Source: Danxiaibacter sp048498555 (lineage in GTDB: Bacteria; Bacteroidota; Bacteroidia; Chitinophagales; Chitinophagaceae). Taken from it: a stretch of DNA of 64,000 nucleotides. The stretch is taken from contig JBEHXT010000019.1 in assembly GCA_048498555.1 (NCBI GenBank), positions 1-64,000 of the forward strand, in the 5' to 3' direction. The notes below the pieces were generated by a model, which did no database searches, had not been told where the DNA came from, and saw nothing but the letters and a program-made list of their open reading frames with translations. Shown here piece after piece: positions 9,374 through 18,900 of this stretch. Every line of letters begins with the position of its first letter. The stretch's first letter is position 1. The position numbers and the translations under genes are program-made.

Positions 9374-10384
9374 ATGATTGAAGTTAAGTTCGATTTAACA
9401 ACCAGCATGAGGTCACTGGATAACCTGGCAGAAAAGCTTAGCCAGGGATTCGGTAAGACAGTAGATAAAAAAAACAACAGCCTGATTTTTCCTGAGGATT
9501 TAGCAAAAGGCAGATGTGATTTCTTTACGCTGGCAAACGGCCTTAGCCTGAGCATACTGGACTGCGTATTTTTTGAAGATATCCATTTTATACGTGAACC
9601 GGCTGGTGTAAATGATTTTAGTGCGTTGAGCTTTAACTTAACTCCGCATGAAGGCTTCGATAATAATCCGCAAATGCAAAAAGCACAGTCCAATGAAGGT
9701 TGGAAACGCAGGATTTTTTATAGCACCAGTGGCCTGGGTGTTGAGCGGAAAATTCCAAAAGGTGCCTCCATCAGGCTGGTGACATTTTACATGACCAGGT
9801 GCTGGTTAAAACAGGAATATCAGATCGATCAAATTCTCGCGCATATGAAGTATGCAAAAGAATTCATGCTGGATATGCCCATCCAGTTTCACCTTAATCT
9901 GGATTGGGAAATACTGGCAATTACCCGTGAAATATTGTCTTTTACAGTGCCTGGCCATCTATCCGGGTTATATTATTACGGATGTGTAAAAAATGTGTTG
10001 GCGCTAATTGCACAACGTTTACTTATACAACCACGGAGTGAACCGGAACATAATTGTGACGATGTATTAAAAGTAATGAGTGTTGTAAGCGAACTGGAAA
10101 CTTTATTAGAAAAGCCATTGCCAACGCTTGAAGAGTTGTCCGGAGTATGCAATATGAGCCAGTCAAAATTTGCGGCGTTGTTTAAAAAAATCTATCATAA
10201 AAACCATATCCGTTTTTTCCAGGAATTAAAAATGCAAAAGGCTTCTCAGCTTTTAGTACAGGGATGGAAGATCTGTGATATTTTGTCAACAATCGGCTTC
10301 GTTAGCCAAAGCCACTTTACAAAAGTATTTAAAGAGGTATTTTCTATCTCACCCAAATCGTACAGATTAAAGTTATTGAACTAA
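9374..10384 (+). CDS. AraC-family transcriptional regulator (paralogue 1)
   Basis: 336 residues. The C-terminal quarter is an AraC-type double helix-turn-helix: LEELSGVCNMSQSKFAALFKK for the first helix pair and ICDILSTIGFVSQSHFTKVFKEVFSISPKSYR for the second. The N-terminal 230 residues are a ligand or sensor region without a clear cupin signature, containing NSLIFPEDLAKGRCDFF and LSLSILDCVFFEDIHF. It is a clear paralogue of the next gene. It starts at ATG 9374 with 236 bp of non-coding DNA upstream and 60 bp before the next gene, so the two may be co-transcribed. Targets are unknown; the fibre cluster upstream and the sugar-dehydrogenase-like gene downstream are the nearest candidates. Confidence 0.9.
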   Translation: MIEVKFDLTTSMRSLDNLAEKLSQGFGKTVDKKNNSLIFPEDLAKGRCDFFTLANGLSLSILDCVFFEDIHFIREPAGVNDFSALSFNLTPHEGFDNNPQMQKAQSNEGWKRRIFYSTSGLGVERKIPKGASIRLVTFYMTRCWLKQEYQIDQILAHMKYAKEFMLDMPIQFHLNLDWEILAITREILSFTVPGHLSGLYYYGCVKNVLALIAQRLLIQPRSEPEHNCDDVLKVMSVVSELETLLEKPLPTLEELSGVCNMSQSKFAALFKKIYHKNHIRFFQELKMQKASQLLVQGWKICDILSTIGFVSQSHFTKVFKEVFSISPKSYRLKLLN

Positions 10385-10444
10385 AAAAATTGCTGCGCCT
10401 CATTATAAACGAAAGCATGCCAAATTCAGAAATGGAAATTTCGT

Positions 10445-11458
10445 ATGATAGAAATAAGTTTTTATAATAGCACCAATAAAAAATGGTTCGCAGATTTTGC
10501 AGCATCCTTTAGTACTGCAACGGGTAAAGACATCAGCGTGAACGGCAGTAAGCTTGTAGTCCCTCCATCTCTTGCAAACGGGCGCTATGAGTTTTATGAA
10601 TTGAACGAAGGCCTTGCGCTTGTTGTGATAGATTGTATATTTTATGAGGAGGTAAGCTTTCGTAAAATGATTGTTGAAGGCAATGATAATTACCTCCTGA
10701 TGTTTAATGCCGGCGACCATCCGTTACCCATTACCCTTGACAACGGTAGCGTGATTCATTTGGGTGAAACCGTTGCTGATGCTGTTGTTTTCAGCTCTCA
10801 TAGAACAGGTTCGCTTACTACAGTGCCGGCGAATCAGCATATAAAAGTGATCCAAATAATCTTTCACCGTGACTGGTGCGTAAAACTTTTTTTAGACCGT
10901 CAGATGCTGTTAAGATCCGGCGAGCTCAGGCAGATTGCCAATTGCGAACCTATACAGTTTGTTACGCATTTTGATTTAAGAAGCCGGCCCCTGGTAAATG
11001 AAATCATGTCGCTTCCGCTATCCCGGCTTAACGTGAGCGATAATCTTGAAGGATATGTGTGCCGCCTTCTTGCATTCTTCTTTAATAATATGGTAGCAAG
11101 AGCAACACGAAAGGCCGGGTATGAGTCAACAGAACTTCTTCGTGTAACGCAGCTGAAAGAACAGATTGAAAACAACCTCGACGAAATGCCAACTGTTGCG
11201 GAAGCTGCCGCATCATGCCTGATGAGCGAATCAAAATTTGCTGCGCTTTTCAAAGAATTGTTCCAATTGAATTACGGCGAATTTTTCCATTGTGTTAAAA
11301 TGCAAAAGGCAAAAGCGCTTCTTGAAACCGGCCATTCAGTAACCAGCGCCGGGCATTCAATCGGGTATCATAATATTGGGCATTTTGTAAAAATATTCAA
11401 GAAGCATTTTAATGTAACCCCCGGAGTATATTTGCGCCGATACGTCAATCAACACTAA
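10445..11458 (+). CDS. AraC-family transcriptional regulator (paralogue 2)
   Basis: 337 residues with the same architecture and length as the preceding gene. The N-terminal region matches in SKLVVPPSLANGRYEFY and LALVVIDCIFYEEVSF. The C-terminal HTH pair is MPTVAEAAASCLMSESKFAALF and VTSAGHSIGYHNIGHFVKIFKKHFNVTPGVYLR. The pair looks like a tandem duplication that has diverged, since most residues outside the HTH differ. Signals bound by the N-terminal domain are unknown. It starts at ATG 10445 and is followed by 527 bp of non-coding sequence. Confidence 0.9.
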   Translation: MIEISFYNSTNKKWFADFAASFSTATGKDISVNGSKLVVPPSLANGRYEFYELNEGLALVVIDCIFYEEVSFRKMIVEGNDNYLLMFNAGDHPLPITLDNGSVIHLGETVADAVVFSSHRTGSLTTVPANQHIKVIQIIFHRDWCVKLFLDRQMLLRSGELRQIANCEPIQFVTHFDLRSRPLVNEIMSLPLSRLNVSDNLEGYVCRLLAFFFNNMVARATRKAGYESTELLRVTQLKEQIENNLDEMPTVAEAAASCLMSESKFAALFKELFQLNYGEFFHCVKMQKAKALLETGHSVTSAGHSIGYHNIGHFVKIFKKHFNVTPGVYLRRYVNQH

Positions 11459-11985
11459 TAGCTACCGAATTTTATTTATTTAGCAACACATAATCTTTGA
11501 TCAGACTAATCTCGTAGGCATGAATAATTATAGAAGCATATATACATTCTGTATTTAAACCATGACGGGTGGCATATAAAATATCGCCCCTTCGAGGTTT
11601 GAAGAACTGGTTCAGGTCTTTGCTATAATAAGTTCATCCTCCTGGGATTGCATAACCGCTGATTAGTCTTCTTTATGAACCATAGCTCTAATAACGATCT
11701 GGAGGTAACTTAACCTTTTGCAATTTTGGTCGGACAATAATAATTTGATGCCGTTTTCTTAACAGTAAAAGAAACACGAGCAAGACTAAAATCAGGTACT
11801 TCGTATTGGTTAGGCCGTACTTGCCAACATTTTGACTGCTATAAGAAAACAGCATTCATACCCCTTATTACAACAATCCTGTACTGTCCTGCTTAATCAC
11901 AACTCTTCAAAAAATAAGTTGGCTATTCACATAAACACGCCGATAAATATTTATATTAGAAGGGTACTTTCAACAACCAGCCAAC
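11459..11985. other. Intergenic region without a supported gene
   Basis: 527 bp. Reading both strands gives only short open stretches, the longest being 54 codons on the minus strand (11472-11633) with no start codon. No convincing terminator or promoter was found. The leader of the following lipoprotein gene probably lies in the last 100 bp. Confidence 0.5.
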
Positions 11986-14616
11986 ATGCTTAGCCATCAA
12001 ACAACCTTCAAAGCGCTTTCAGGCATTTTAGTTTTTGTTGCATTAGCCACAGGGTGCAGAAATAATGAACATACAACAGGCACAATGCCTGATGAAGACC
12101 GTTTTAAACGAGTGGTACTGCAAGAACATCTTTACAACCCGCAAGAGCTGGAGATTACCGAGGACGGCAGCGTCTATTTCATTCAAACGAATGGGTTGTT
12201 AATGAACGTGCACCCGGAAACAAATGCCATCAAACAAATCGGTTATATTAAAAATTCAGATAACGGCGAATTCGGACTGATTGGCATGGCGCTTGATCCG
12301 CATTTTTCGACCAATCATCATATCTACCTACATTACTTCTTGCCGGACATAAAAGAAAAAATTGCGCAAGTTTCGCGCTTCACACTCGTAAACGATTCTC
12401 TGGATCTGGCAACGGAAAAGAAACTCGTTCAGATCCCATATGATAATACCTGTTGCCATACTGCTGGTTCTATGTCATTCGATGCAAACGGCAATCTTTA
12501 TTTTTCAACGGGTGATAACACCACTGCGTTCGAAACAACTTATTCGCCCCACGATGAACGTGAAGGACATGAAATTGCAAATGATCTACGCGCAGCAGCC
12601 AACACCGCGGACCTGCGTGGCAAGATCTGCCGCATCCATCCCGAAGAAGATGGTACTTATACAATTCCTGAAGGAAATTTATTCAGCGATAAAAAAATGG
12701 GGCGCCCAGAGATCTACATCATGGGTTGCCGTAACGCGTATAGGATTTATGTAGATAAACCAGGCAACACACTTTATTGGGGCGAGATAGGGCCGGATGC
12801 AGGTGTGGACAGCAGCAGGGGCCCAAGAGGTTATGATGAATTCAATATAGCAACGAAAGCAGGCAATTATGGTTGGCCGCTTTTTATAGGAAACAACATT
12901 GCCTATCCACATATCGACTTTGCGACAGGCCAATTGTTAGATACTCCAGATCCTGCAAAGCCAACAAACAAGTCTCGATTAAACACAGGCTCGCAGCTAT
13001 TGCCACCGGCACAACCGGCAACCATATATTATCCTTATGCTAAGTCTGACAAATTTCCATCAATGGGTGAAGGTGGCCGCGCTGCAATTGGTGGCCCGGT
13101 GTATCATTATAATGCGCAACTGAAATCATCCATTCAATTCCCGGAATATTTTGATAATGCATGGTTTATTGGCGACTGGATGAGGAACTGGTTGAAAGTA
13201 GTCCGCTTGAACGATGATAAGCAATTGAAAAAAATAGAAGACCTGATGCCTTCGGAAAAATTCAATAAGCCGATTGATATGGCATTCAGCCCGTATGATG
13301 GTGCACTATACATGCTTGAATTTGGTGTTGCATGGGGACCAAACCCTGAGGCAAGGCTGGTGCGTATTGAATACAATGCAGGCAACCGCGCTCCTGTGGC
13401 GCAATTAACAACGGACAGAGAATCAGGCCCACAGCCATTAACCGTCTCTCTTTCGGCAGGTAGTTCCTTTGATCGTGACAAAGACCCTCTCAGTTACAGC
13501 TGGAGCATCGATGATAAAAAAACAAGCGACACATCTCGTGACATAAAACATACATTCAGCGATGCAGGCATTCACCATGTGGAGGTGACTGTTACTGATC
13601 CGTCAGGCCAGAAAAGCTCGCAACGCAAAGACATACAAATTGGGAACAGTGCCCCCGAAATATCCATCGAACTTGATAATAATACTTTCTTTCACGACAC
13701 ATTGCAATACCAGGTGATGGTACGTGACAATGAAGATGGTTCTTTAAAAAATGGCATTGATGCGGGCAATGTAAAAACCACTTTATCCTATCAGCCAGCA
13801 ACAGAAGGGTTAACAACCAGCGATGGCAAACTTGTAAACCGCGGAGAAATATTATTGAATGAAAGTGACTGTAAAGCATGCCACTCGCTAAAAGAAAAAT
13901 CAGTTGGGCCAGACTTTTACTCCGTATCAAAGCGCTACAGTGCGCAGTCCGCGAAAGATAATAAGCTTGTTCCTTCACTCGCAAATAAAATCATCGTCGG
14001 CGGGACTGGCGTTTGGGGCAAAGCGCAGATGAGCGCTCACCCGCAGTTAACGATAGAACAAACCACTGAAATTGTAAAATACATACTGTCATTGCAGGCC
14101 CAGGCAGCCACAGCAAAACAAATACCGGTTTCAGGAAATATTGCGCTAAACAATAAAGCGACAACAGAAAAAAAAGGCTTCTATGTTATTGAGGCAAGTT
14201 ATACTGACCGCGGCGGCAAAATAATCGGATCATTATCTGCCAGTACAACGCGCATATTACGTAGCAGTAAAATGTATCCGCAGGACTTCACCAATCTTAC
14301 CGACATGAAAGTTGAAACGAACGGATTAACTGCCATACATGGCAGCCATGCTGTTTTAAGAAACATAGACCTTTCCGGCATTAACCAGCTTAAACTGCAC
14401 ACAACAGGGTCTGGCGGAAGTTTTGAAGTGCATCTTGATTCATTACGCGGACAACGTATTGCATCCTTTCCACAGGAAACGAATGCCAAAGGCCCATCAG
14501 AGCTTTCATGTGCCATTGCCGACATTAAAGGAATGCACGATATCTATCTGTTATATGTAAACAATGCATTACGGTTTCAGCAATCTTTGATACAGTCGAT
14601 TTCATTTAACAGGTGA
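11986..14616 (+). CDS. Multidomain lipoprotein: sugar-dehydrogenase-like propeller, PKD, cytochrome c and C-terminal beta domain
   Basis: 876 residues. A signal peptide with lipobox (ALATGC, Cys24) points to an outer-membrane or periplasmic lipoprotein. Residues about 40-445 resemble the PQQ-dependent glucose/sorbosone dehydrogenase propeller: NPQELEITEDGSVYF, GLIGMALDPHF, GRPEIYIMGCRNAYRI, PIDMAFSPYDGALYMLEFG. Residues about 460-560 are a PKD domain (RAPVAQLTTDRESGPQPLTV, HTFSDAGIHHVEVTV). A class I cytochrome c follows, with heme motif CKACH (Cys628-His632) and a candidate Met ligand in WGKAQMSAHP. The last 160 residues look like a CBM6-type beta-sandwich. Such fusions are common in Bacteroidota and fit periplasmic sugar oxidation passing electrons to the attached heme. 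Substrate and PQQ use are inferred from family only. Confidence 0.88.
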   Translation: MLSHQTTFKALSGILVFVALATGCRNNEHTTGTMPDEDRFKRVVLQEHLYNPQELEITEDGSVYFIQTNGLLMNVHPETNAIKQIGYIKNSDNGEFGLIGMALDPHFSTNHHIYLHYFLPDIKEKIAQVSRFTLVNDSLDLATEKKLVQIPYDNTCCHTAGSMSFDANGNLYFSTGDNTTAFETTYSPHDEREGHEIANDLRAAANTADLRGKICRIHPEEDGTYTIPEGNLFSDKKMGRPEIYIMGCRNAYRIYVDKPGNTLYWGEIGPDAGVDSSRGPRGYDEFNIATKAGNYGWPLFIGNNIAYPHIDFATGQLLDTPDPAKPTNKSRLNTGSQLLPPAQPATIYYPYAKSDKFPSMGEGGRAAIGGPVYHYNAQLKSSIQFPEYFDNAWFIGDWMRNWLKVVRLNDDKQLKKIEDLMPSEKFNKPIDMAFSPYDGALYMLEFGVAWGPNPEARLVRIEYNAGNRAPVAQLTTDRESGPQPLTVSLSAGSSFDRDKDPLSYSWSIDDKKTSDTSRDIKHTFSDAGIHHVEVTVTDPSGQKSSQRKDIQIGNSAPEISIELDNNTFFHDTLQYQVMVRDNEDGSLKNGIDAGNVKTTLSYQPATEGLTTSDGKLVNRGEILLNESDCKACHSLKEKSVGPDFYSVSKRYSAQSAKDNKLVPSLANKIIVGGTGVWGKAQMSAHPQLTIEQTTEIVKYILSLQAQAATAKQIPVSGNIALNNKATTEKKGFYVIEASYTDRGGKIIGSLSASTTRILRSSKMYPQDFTNLTDMKVETNGLTAIHGSHAVLRNIDLSGINQLKLHTTGSGGSFEVHLDSLRGQRIASFPQETNAKGPSELSCAIADIKGMHDIYLLYVNNALRFQQSLIQSISFNR

Positions 14617-14654
14617 AAAATGCTCACTCAACAGATATGCAAACAAGGAAGGAG

Positions 14655-14683
14655 AGAAGAAATTGATTTAAAGAATTTCTTCT
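14655..14683 (+). terminator. Hairpin after the sugar-dehydrogenase-like gene
   Basis: A perfect 10-bp stem (14655-14664 with 14674-14683) and a 9-nt loop, 39 bp after the stop. AT-rich and without a T-tract. A second perfect 8-bp hairpin lies at 14721-14746. Confidence 0.5.
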
Positions 14684-15055
14684 AACAGATAAGCCTATAG
14701 GCCAATATTTTTTTGACTTATTCAATCCTAATAAATCGGGATTGAATGAAAACTCATGCCTCGTCTTGGCCACAACAAGCGTAACGAAATAGAGGTTTAT
14801 TCTTTTTAAATTTATTTTAAAAGCTCCTGGCTGTGAGCGATTCATAAACGTTTTATACAACACACGTAATGAACGTGATCTTACTTATCAGCCGTAATAA
14901 CAGCGCTGTTTGAGTGCATTCGAAATTTTTTTTTCAAAAACTTTATCTTGCCTTGTAGTCTCTCGTATACTTATGGTTTCAAAAAAATCCTCATCATTTG
15001 TGCTTAAAACAAAGTAAAGCCAATGGCAAAAAATGAAGCAGTTACCTTAAAAGAT

Positions 15056-15100
15056 AAAATCCTCTAAAATCCTTTTGCTTAAAGGTTTTCAGAGGATTTT
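15056..15100. terminator. Long near-perfect hairpin upstream of the adhesin locus
   Basis: The outer stem is 10 bp (AAAATCCTCT 15056-15065 with AGAGGATTTT 15091-15100). It continues inward with AAA / CCTTT pairing to AAAGG / TTT, leaving a 5-nt loop (TGCTT). The flanks end in A on one side and T on the other, so it could stop transcripts from both directions or form part of an RNA element. Confidence 0.45.
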
Positions 15101-15330
15101 GATTTATTGCTTGCAAAATAAAAGAACTAAATAAAAAACAAAAAACAGGAAAGATTATCGAACTATCAACGGGCTTTAGTGAGCCAAAGGATAGCATTCC
15201 TATAATCATTTCTCGGGAGTATAATACATTCTCTTCAATAATTTTAATTAAAATATTTTTTTGTGTTTCCTTTTTTCTCTTTCTTCGCATTGGAGCGAGA
15301 ATCCAATATTTTATACCTAGCTAACGAAAA

Positions 15331-15888
15331 ATGCCGAGCCCAAAAACAACCAAATGCGTTAAACTGCTATGTATCCTATGGCTATGCCGGATTTCAGTTT
15401 ATGCTCATACTGACGCAATACCCCTAGCACGAATAGATCACACCTCTTCGGTTAGCGAAAAATCATTAGAACTAGTTGAGAATAAAAACACCAGCCTTAC
15501 TTACGCTGCGTACAAGCCATCTGCAAAGATGCTTAACTATACACCGCGAAAGGAGAAAGTAATGCCATGCAAACCTGGCTTACAAGGCGGTGCAGCATCT
15601 GCATTGATGCCCATGGCCAAAAAGATTGGGCGGCAACTGCAAAATAAACTGTGGATACCCAATGATAAGGCCGTTCAAAACGGCATTCCCTATGTAGAAC
15701 TACCAGCTTTTAAAAACTTCATGCAACAAAACAGCATGTCGTCGCAACTATTTGGAACACCTGTCAAGAACCTGACCCGAGAAGAACACGAAGGATTACC
15801 AACAAGTGCACAAGCGAGACGACCAATCATTCTGCACATGGAACCCGCTTTTGGCCGGCAATTTATCAGTACTTGCGCCGGTGCGTAG
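15331..15888 (+). CDS. Hypothetical small secreted protein
   Basis: 185 residues, not recognised. The N-terminus could be a signal peptide (KLLCILWLCRISVYAH). The remainder is Lys/Pro/Ala-rich with four cysteines in or near the leader and the tail, and no known motif. It ends 85 bp before the giant adhesin gene on the same strand, so it might be expressed with it. Codon content looks plausible but gives no independent proof of coding. It could also be a chance open frame. Confidence 0.45.
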   Translation: MPSPKTTKCVKLLCILWLCRISVYAHTDAIPLARIDHTSSVSEKSLELVENKNTSLTYAAYKPSAKMLNYTPRKEKVMPCKPGLQGGAASALMPMAKKIGRQLQNKLWIPNDKAVQNGIPYVELPAFKNFMQQNSMSSQLFGTPVKNLTREEHEGLPTSAQARRPIILHMEPAFGRQFISTCAGA

Positions 15889-15973
15889 TGCTAAGTATTG
15901 GCGCAGCCACAGCTAAGGCAGCCGGCAGTTCACATTTGTTATTTCCTTAAAGTACCCGATAAAGTTGACAGGC

Positions 15974-18900
15974 ATGAACAGATATCCAATGAAAAAACTC
16001 AAATCCGTATTGAGGAATCTATGTTTGACTTTGTTATTGAGCGTCGGAATCACACAACTTACAGCGCAGTCGGATATTACCATTAACTCCGCCGGAGGAA
16101 ACACCTTAACAGACGGACTGCGGGTAATTGTAAAAACAAGCGGCACTGCGGGAGGATCTTTTGATGTTTGGCAAAATGGATTTAAGCAGATCTATGGCAC
16201 TCAATTCATCAGTTTGTATTTCCGTTTTGGAAACAGTTCAGCCACAAGCAATTTTCAATACTGTTCAAGTACGCCGTTAACCGGCCTGGGAACAGATGCT
16301 TCGCCGTGGAGCACAACTGTCAGCGGAACAGTTACCTCCACAGTCAGTAGCAAAACCTTCTACGTTACCTATACTGTTAAGTACAGCATGGGAAACGCCA
16401 TCTTTGTTGATTATGTTATTAGAGCCCCTTCTAATTTAACTACACCGGAAGCCGTGCACATGTATATGTCGGAAGATACTTACAATGGAAATGATGATAA
16501 TGGAATGGGCTTTAGAACAACCAATGCTACCGGGGATATTATAGGAACTTACCGGCCCGATGCCGCGTGTATGCATGACCAGTCCGGAGGCAAAACTGTA
16601 CTTGTGTCGCATGCATACAAAGTAAACGGTACTTTTTCCAGCTATTTCTCTGCCAGGGACAATAATAAAGACAATTTACAAGCTGCCTCAACCTTTCTTT
16701 TAACCAATCAAATTGACCCAACCTGTATTGATAACGGCGTTGCTATTCATCTTTCATTAGGAACACTGAGTGCCACTCAGGCAGTAGGAAAGGAAGTAAT
16801 GATCGGCTATGGCGTTGGTAAAAACGATTTCGATAATACGCCGGTGGTCGATCCGGTTCCCATTGCCAGCGGATCAACGCCGGTTAAGGTTCAATTTACT
16901 TCGGCCACTTTATCAGGTTTAGAAGGTGATGGCGTAGCAGCAGCGCAGGGGCTAAAAGTATCGGTATCCAATGGTAAGCTCACGTCTCCTCAAGTAGTAA
17001 GCTTATCTGTAACCGGCGGAACAGCGGTGCAGAATACCGACTATACTTATCAGAACGCATTTATTATTCCGGCTGGTGATTATACTACAGCCCAGGAAAT
17101 TACGGTAAACTCAATCACCATAAATGGTAATACTTTGCCGCAGTCAGACAGGACAATCATGCTGAGCCTTGCCAGTAGTTGTAATGACCTTGTTCAGTTG
17201 GGTACACAACAAACAACCACCTATACCATAACAGATGATGATATACCAAAAGTAAGCCTGGAAAAGGTTTCAGATATAGCAACCTGCGCTGCCACACAGG
17301 TATTCAATGTTAAGTTAACGAGAACGTCCGCAACTCCAACCACCGTAAACCTTGATTTTACAGGCTCTACGGCCACCGCCGGTGATTTTAGTTCATTGCC
17401 CGCGTCTGTAGTTATTCCTGCTAATACTCTTTCTTATTCATATTCTTTAACGCCGCTTGCAAATAACATTATTGATAATGATAAAATATTGGCTGTTCAG
17501 ATAACGGGGGCAACTTCCAATGGCACAAGCTTGCCAATAGCGGGCGCTCCGGCAAATGCTGTGTCTATTAATGTAACAGATTGTGACAATGCACCTGCTA
17601 ATAAAATTATCAGCATCACACCTGCTGCTGTTAATGTAGATGAGGGAACAAGCACTACAATAATGGTGAAGCTGCCTACAGGGATCAACACGGCTTACGC
17701 AATAGATGTGCCCATTGGCATTAGTGGTACTGCTACATCCATTCTTGATTACGATGGGCTTCCTGCAAAGGTTACCATTCCGGCAGGTTCCAATTCGATA
17801 ACCTTCACTGTCAATGCAAAGGCTGATCAAATTATTGAGGCCGATGAAACAGTTACTATAACCGGCGGAACACTGCCTACTGGCTATGCATACGCCACGG
17901 GACAAGATGCATCTGTTGTCACTATTAAAGATAAGACCGGTACTGCCGCCAATATGCAAATAAGCATAACATCAGCAACGGCTAATGTAGATGAAGGGAC
18001 AAGTGCCACAATTACGGTGAAGCTACCGGCAGGGATCACATCTACCTCCGCAATAGATGTTCCTATTAGTGTGAGCGGAACAGCCACTTCAGGTACTGAC
18101 TATGACGTACTTCCAACAAGTGTAACTATTCCGGCTGGTTCAAATAGTGTAACCTTCCCGGTTAACGCAAAGACGGATCAGATTATTGAGGGCGATGAAA
18201 CTATAACCATCACAGGTGGAACGCTACCAACAGGCTATACATACGGTAGTAACCCGTTTGTTGTTACGATCAAAGACAAGACTGGCACTCCGGCAAATAT
18301 GCAGATTAGTTTTACACCTGCAACGGTGGATGTGGATGAAGGAGCAAGCACCACGTTAACTGTAAAGCTGCCAACAGGGATCACTTCAACATCAGCAATC
18401 GATGTACTGCTTAGTGCGAGTGGTACAGCCACCTCTGTTGTTGATTATGATGCACTCCCGGCAAAGGTTACCATTCCGGCAGGTTCAAATTCAATAACCT
18501 TCCAGGTTAATGCGAAGACAGATAATGTTATTGAGGGTGACGAAACAGTTATAATTACAGGCGGAACGCTGCCAACAGGCTATACATATGCCAATAATTC
18601 GGCTGTTGTTACCATTAAAGATAAGACTGGCACCACTGCCAATATGCAGATTAGCTATATGCCCGCAACCGTTGATGCAGATGAAGGAACAAGCGCAACA
18701 ATTACAGTGAAGCTGCCAACAGGGATCACGTCTACTTCAGCTATCGACGTGCCTATTACGGTAAGCGGAACTGCCACTTCCGCTGTTGATTATGATGCAC
18801 TTCCGGCAAAGGTTACTATTCCTGCAGGTTCAAACTCAATAACCTTCGCTGTTAACGCGAAGACGGATAATATTATAGAGAGTGACGAAACCGTGATCAT

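Larger units (their letters stand above)
14617..15330. other. Intergenic region rich in hairpins
   Basis: 714 bp with no gene that can be defended. It holds three separate inverted repeats, at 14655-14683, 14721-14746 and 15056-15100. Two minus-strand open frames of about 80 codons (14624-14863, 15042-15290) overlap these hairpins, show no domain features and look accidental. Confidence 0.55.

Noticed and set aside
11472..11633. Minus-strand open stretch of 54 codons that reads protein-like
   Set aside because: No start codon, in-frame stop just upstream, no recognised family; chance cannot be excluded.
14624..14863. Minus-strand frame of 79 codons, and another at 15042-15290
   Set aside because: They overlap hairpins in AT-rich intergenic DNA and show no domain, signal peptide or conserved pattern.
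15898..16086. Plus-strand frame of 62 codons overlapping the adhesin start
   Set aside because: It overlaps the signal peptide of the adhesin in another frame and has no features.
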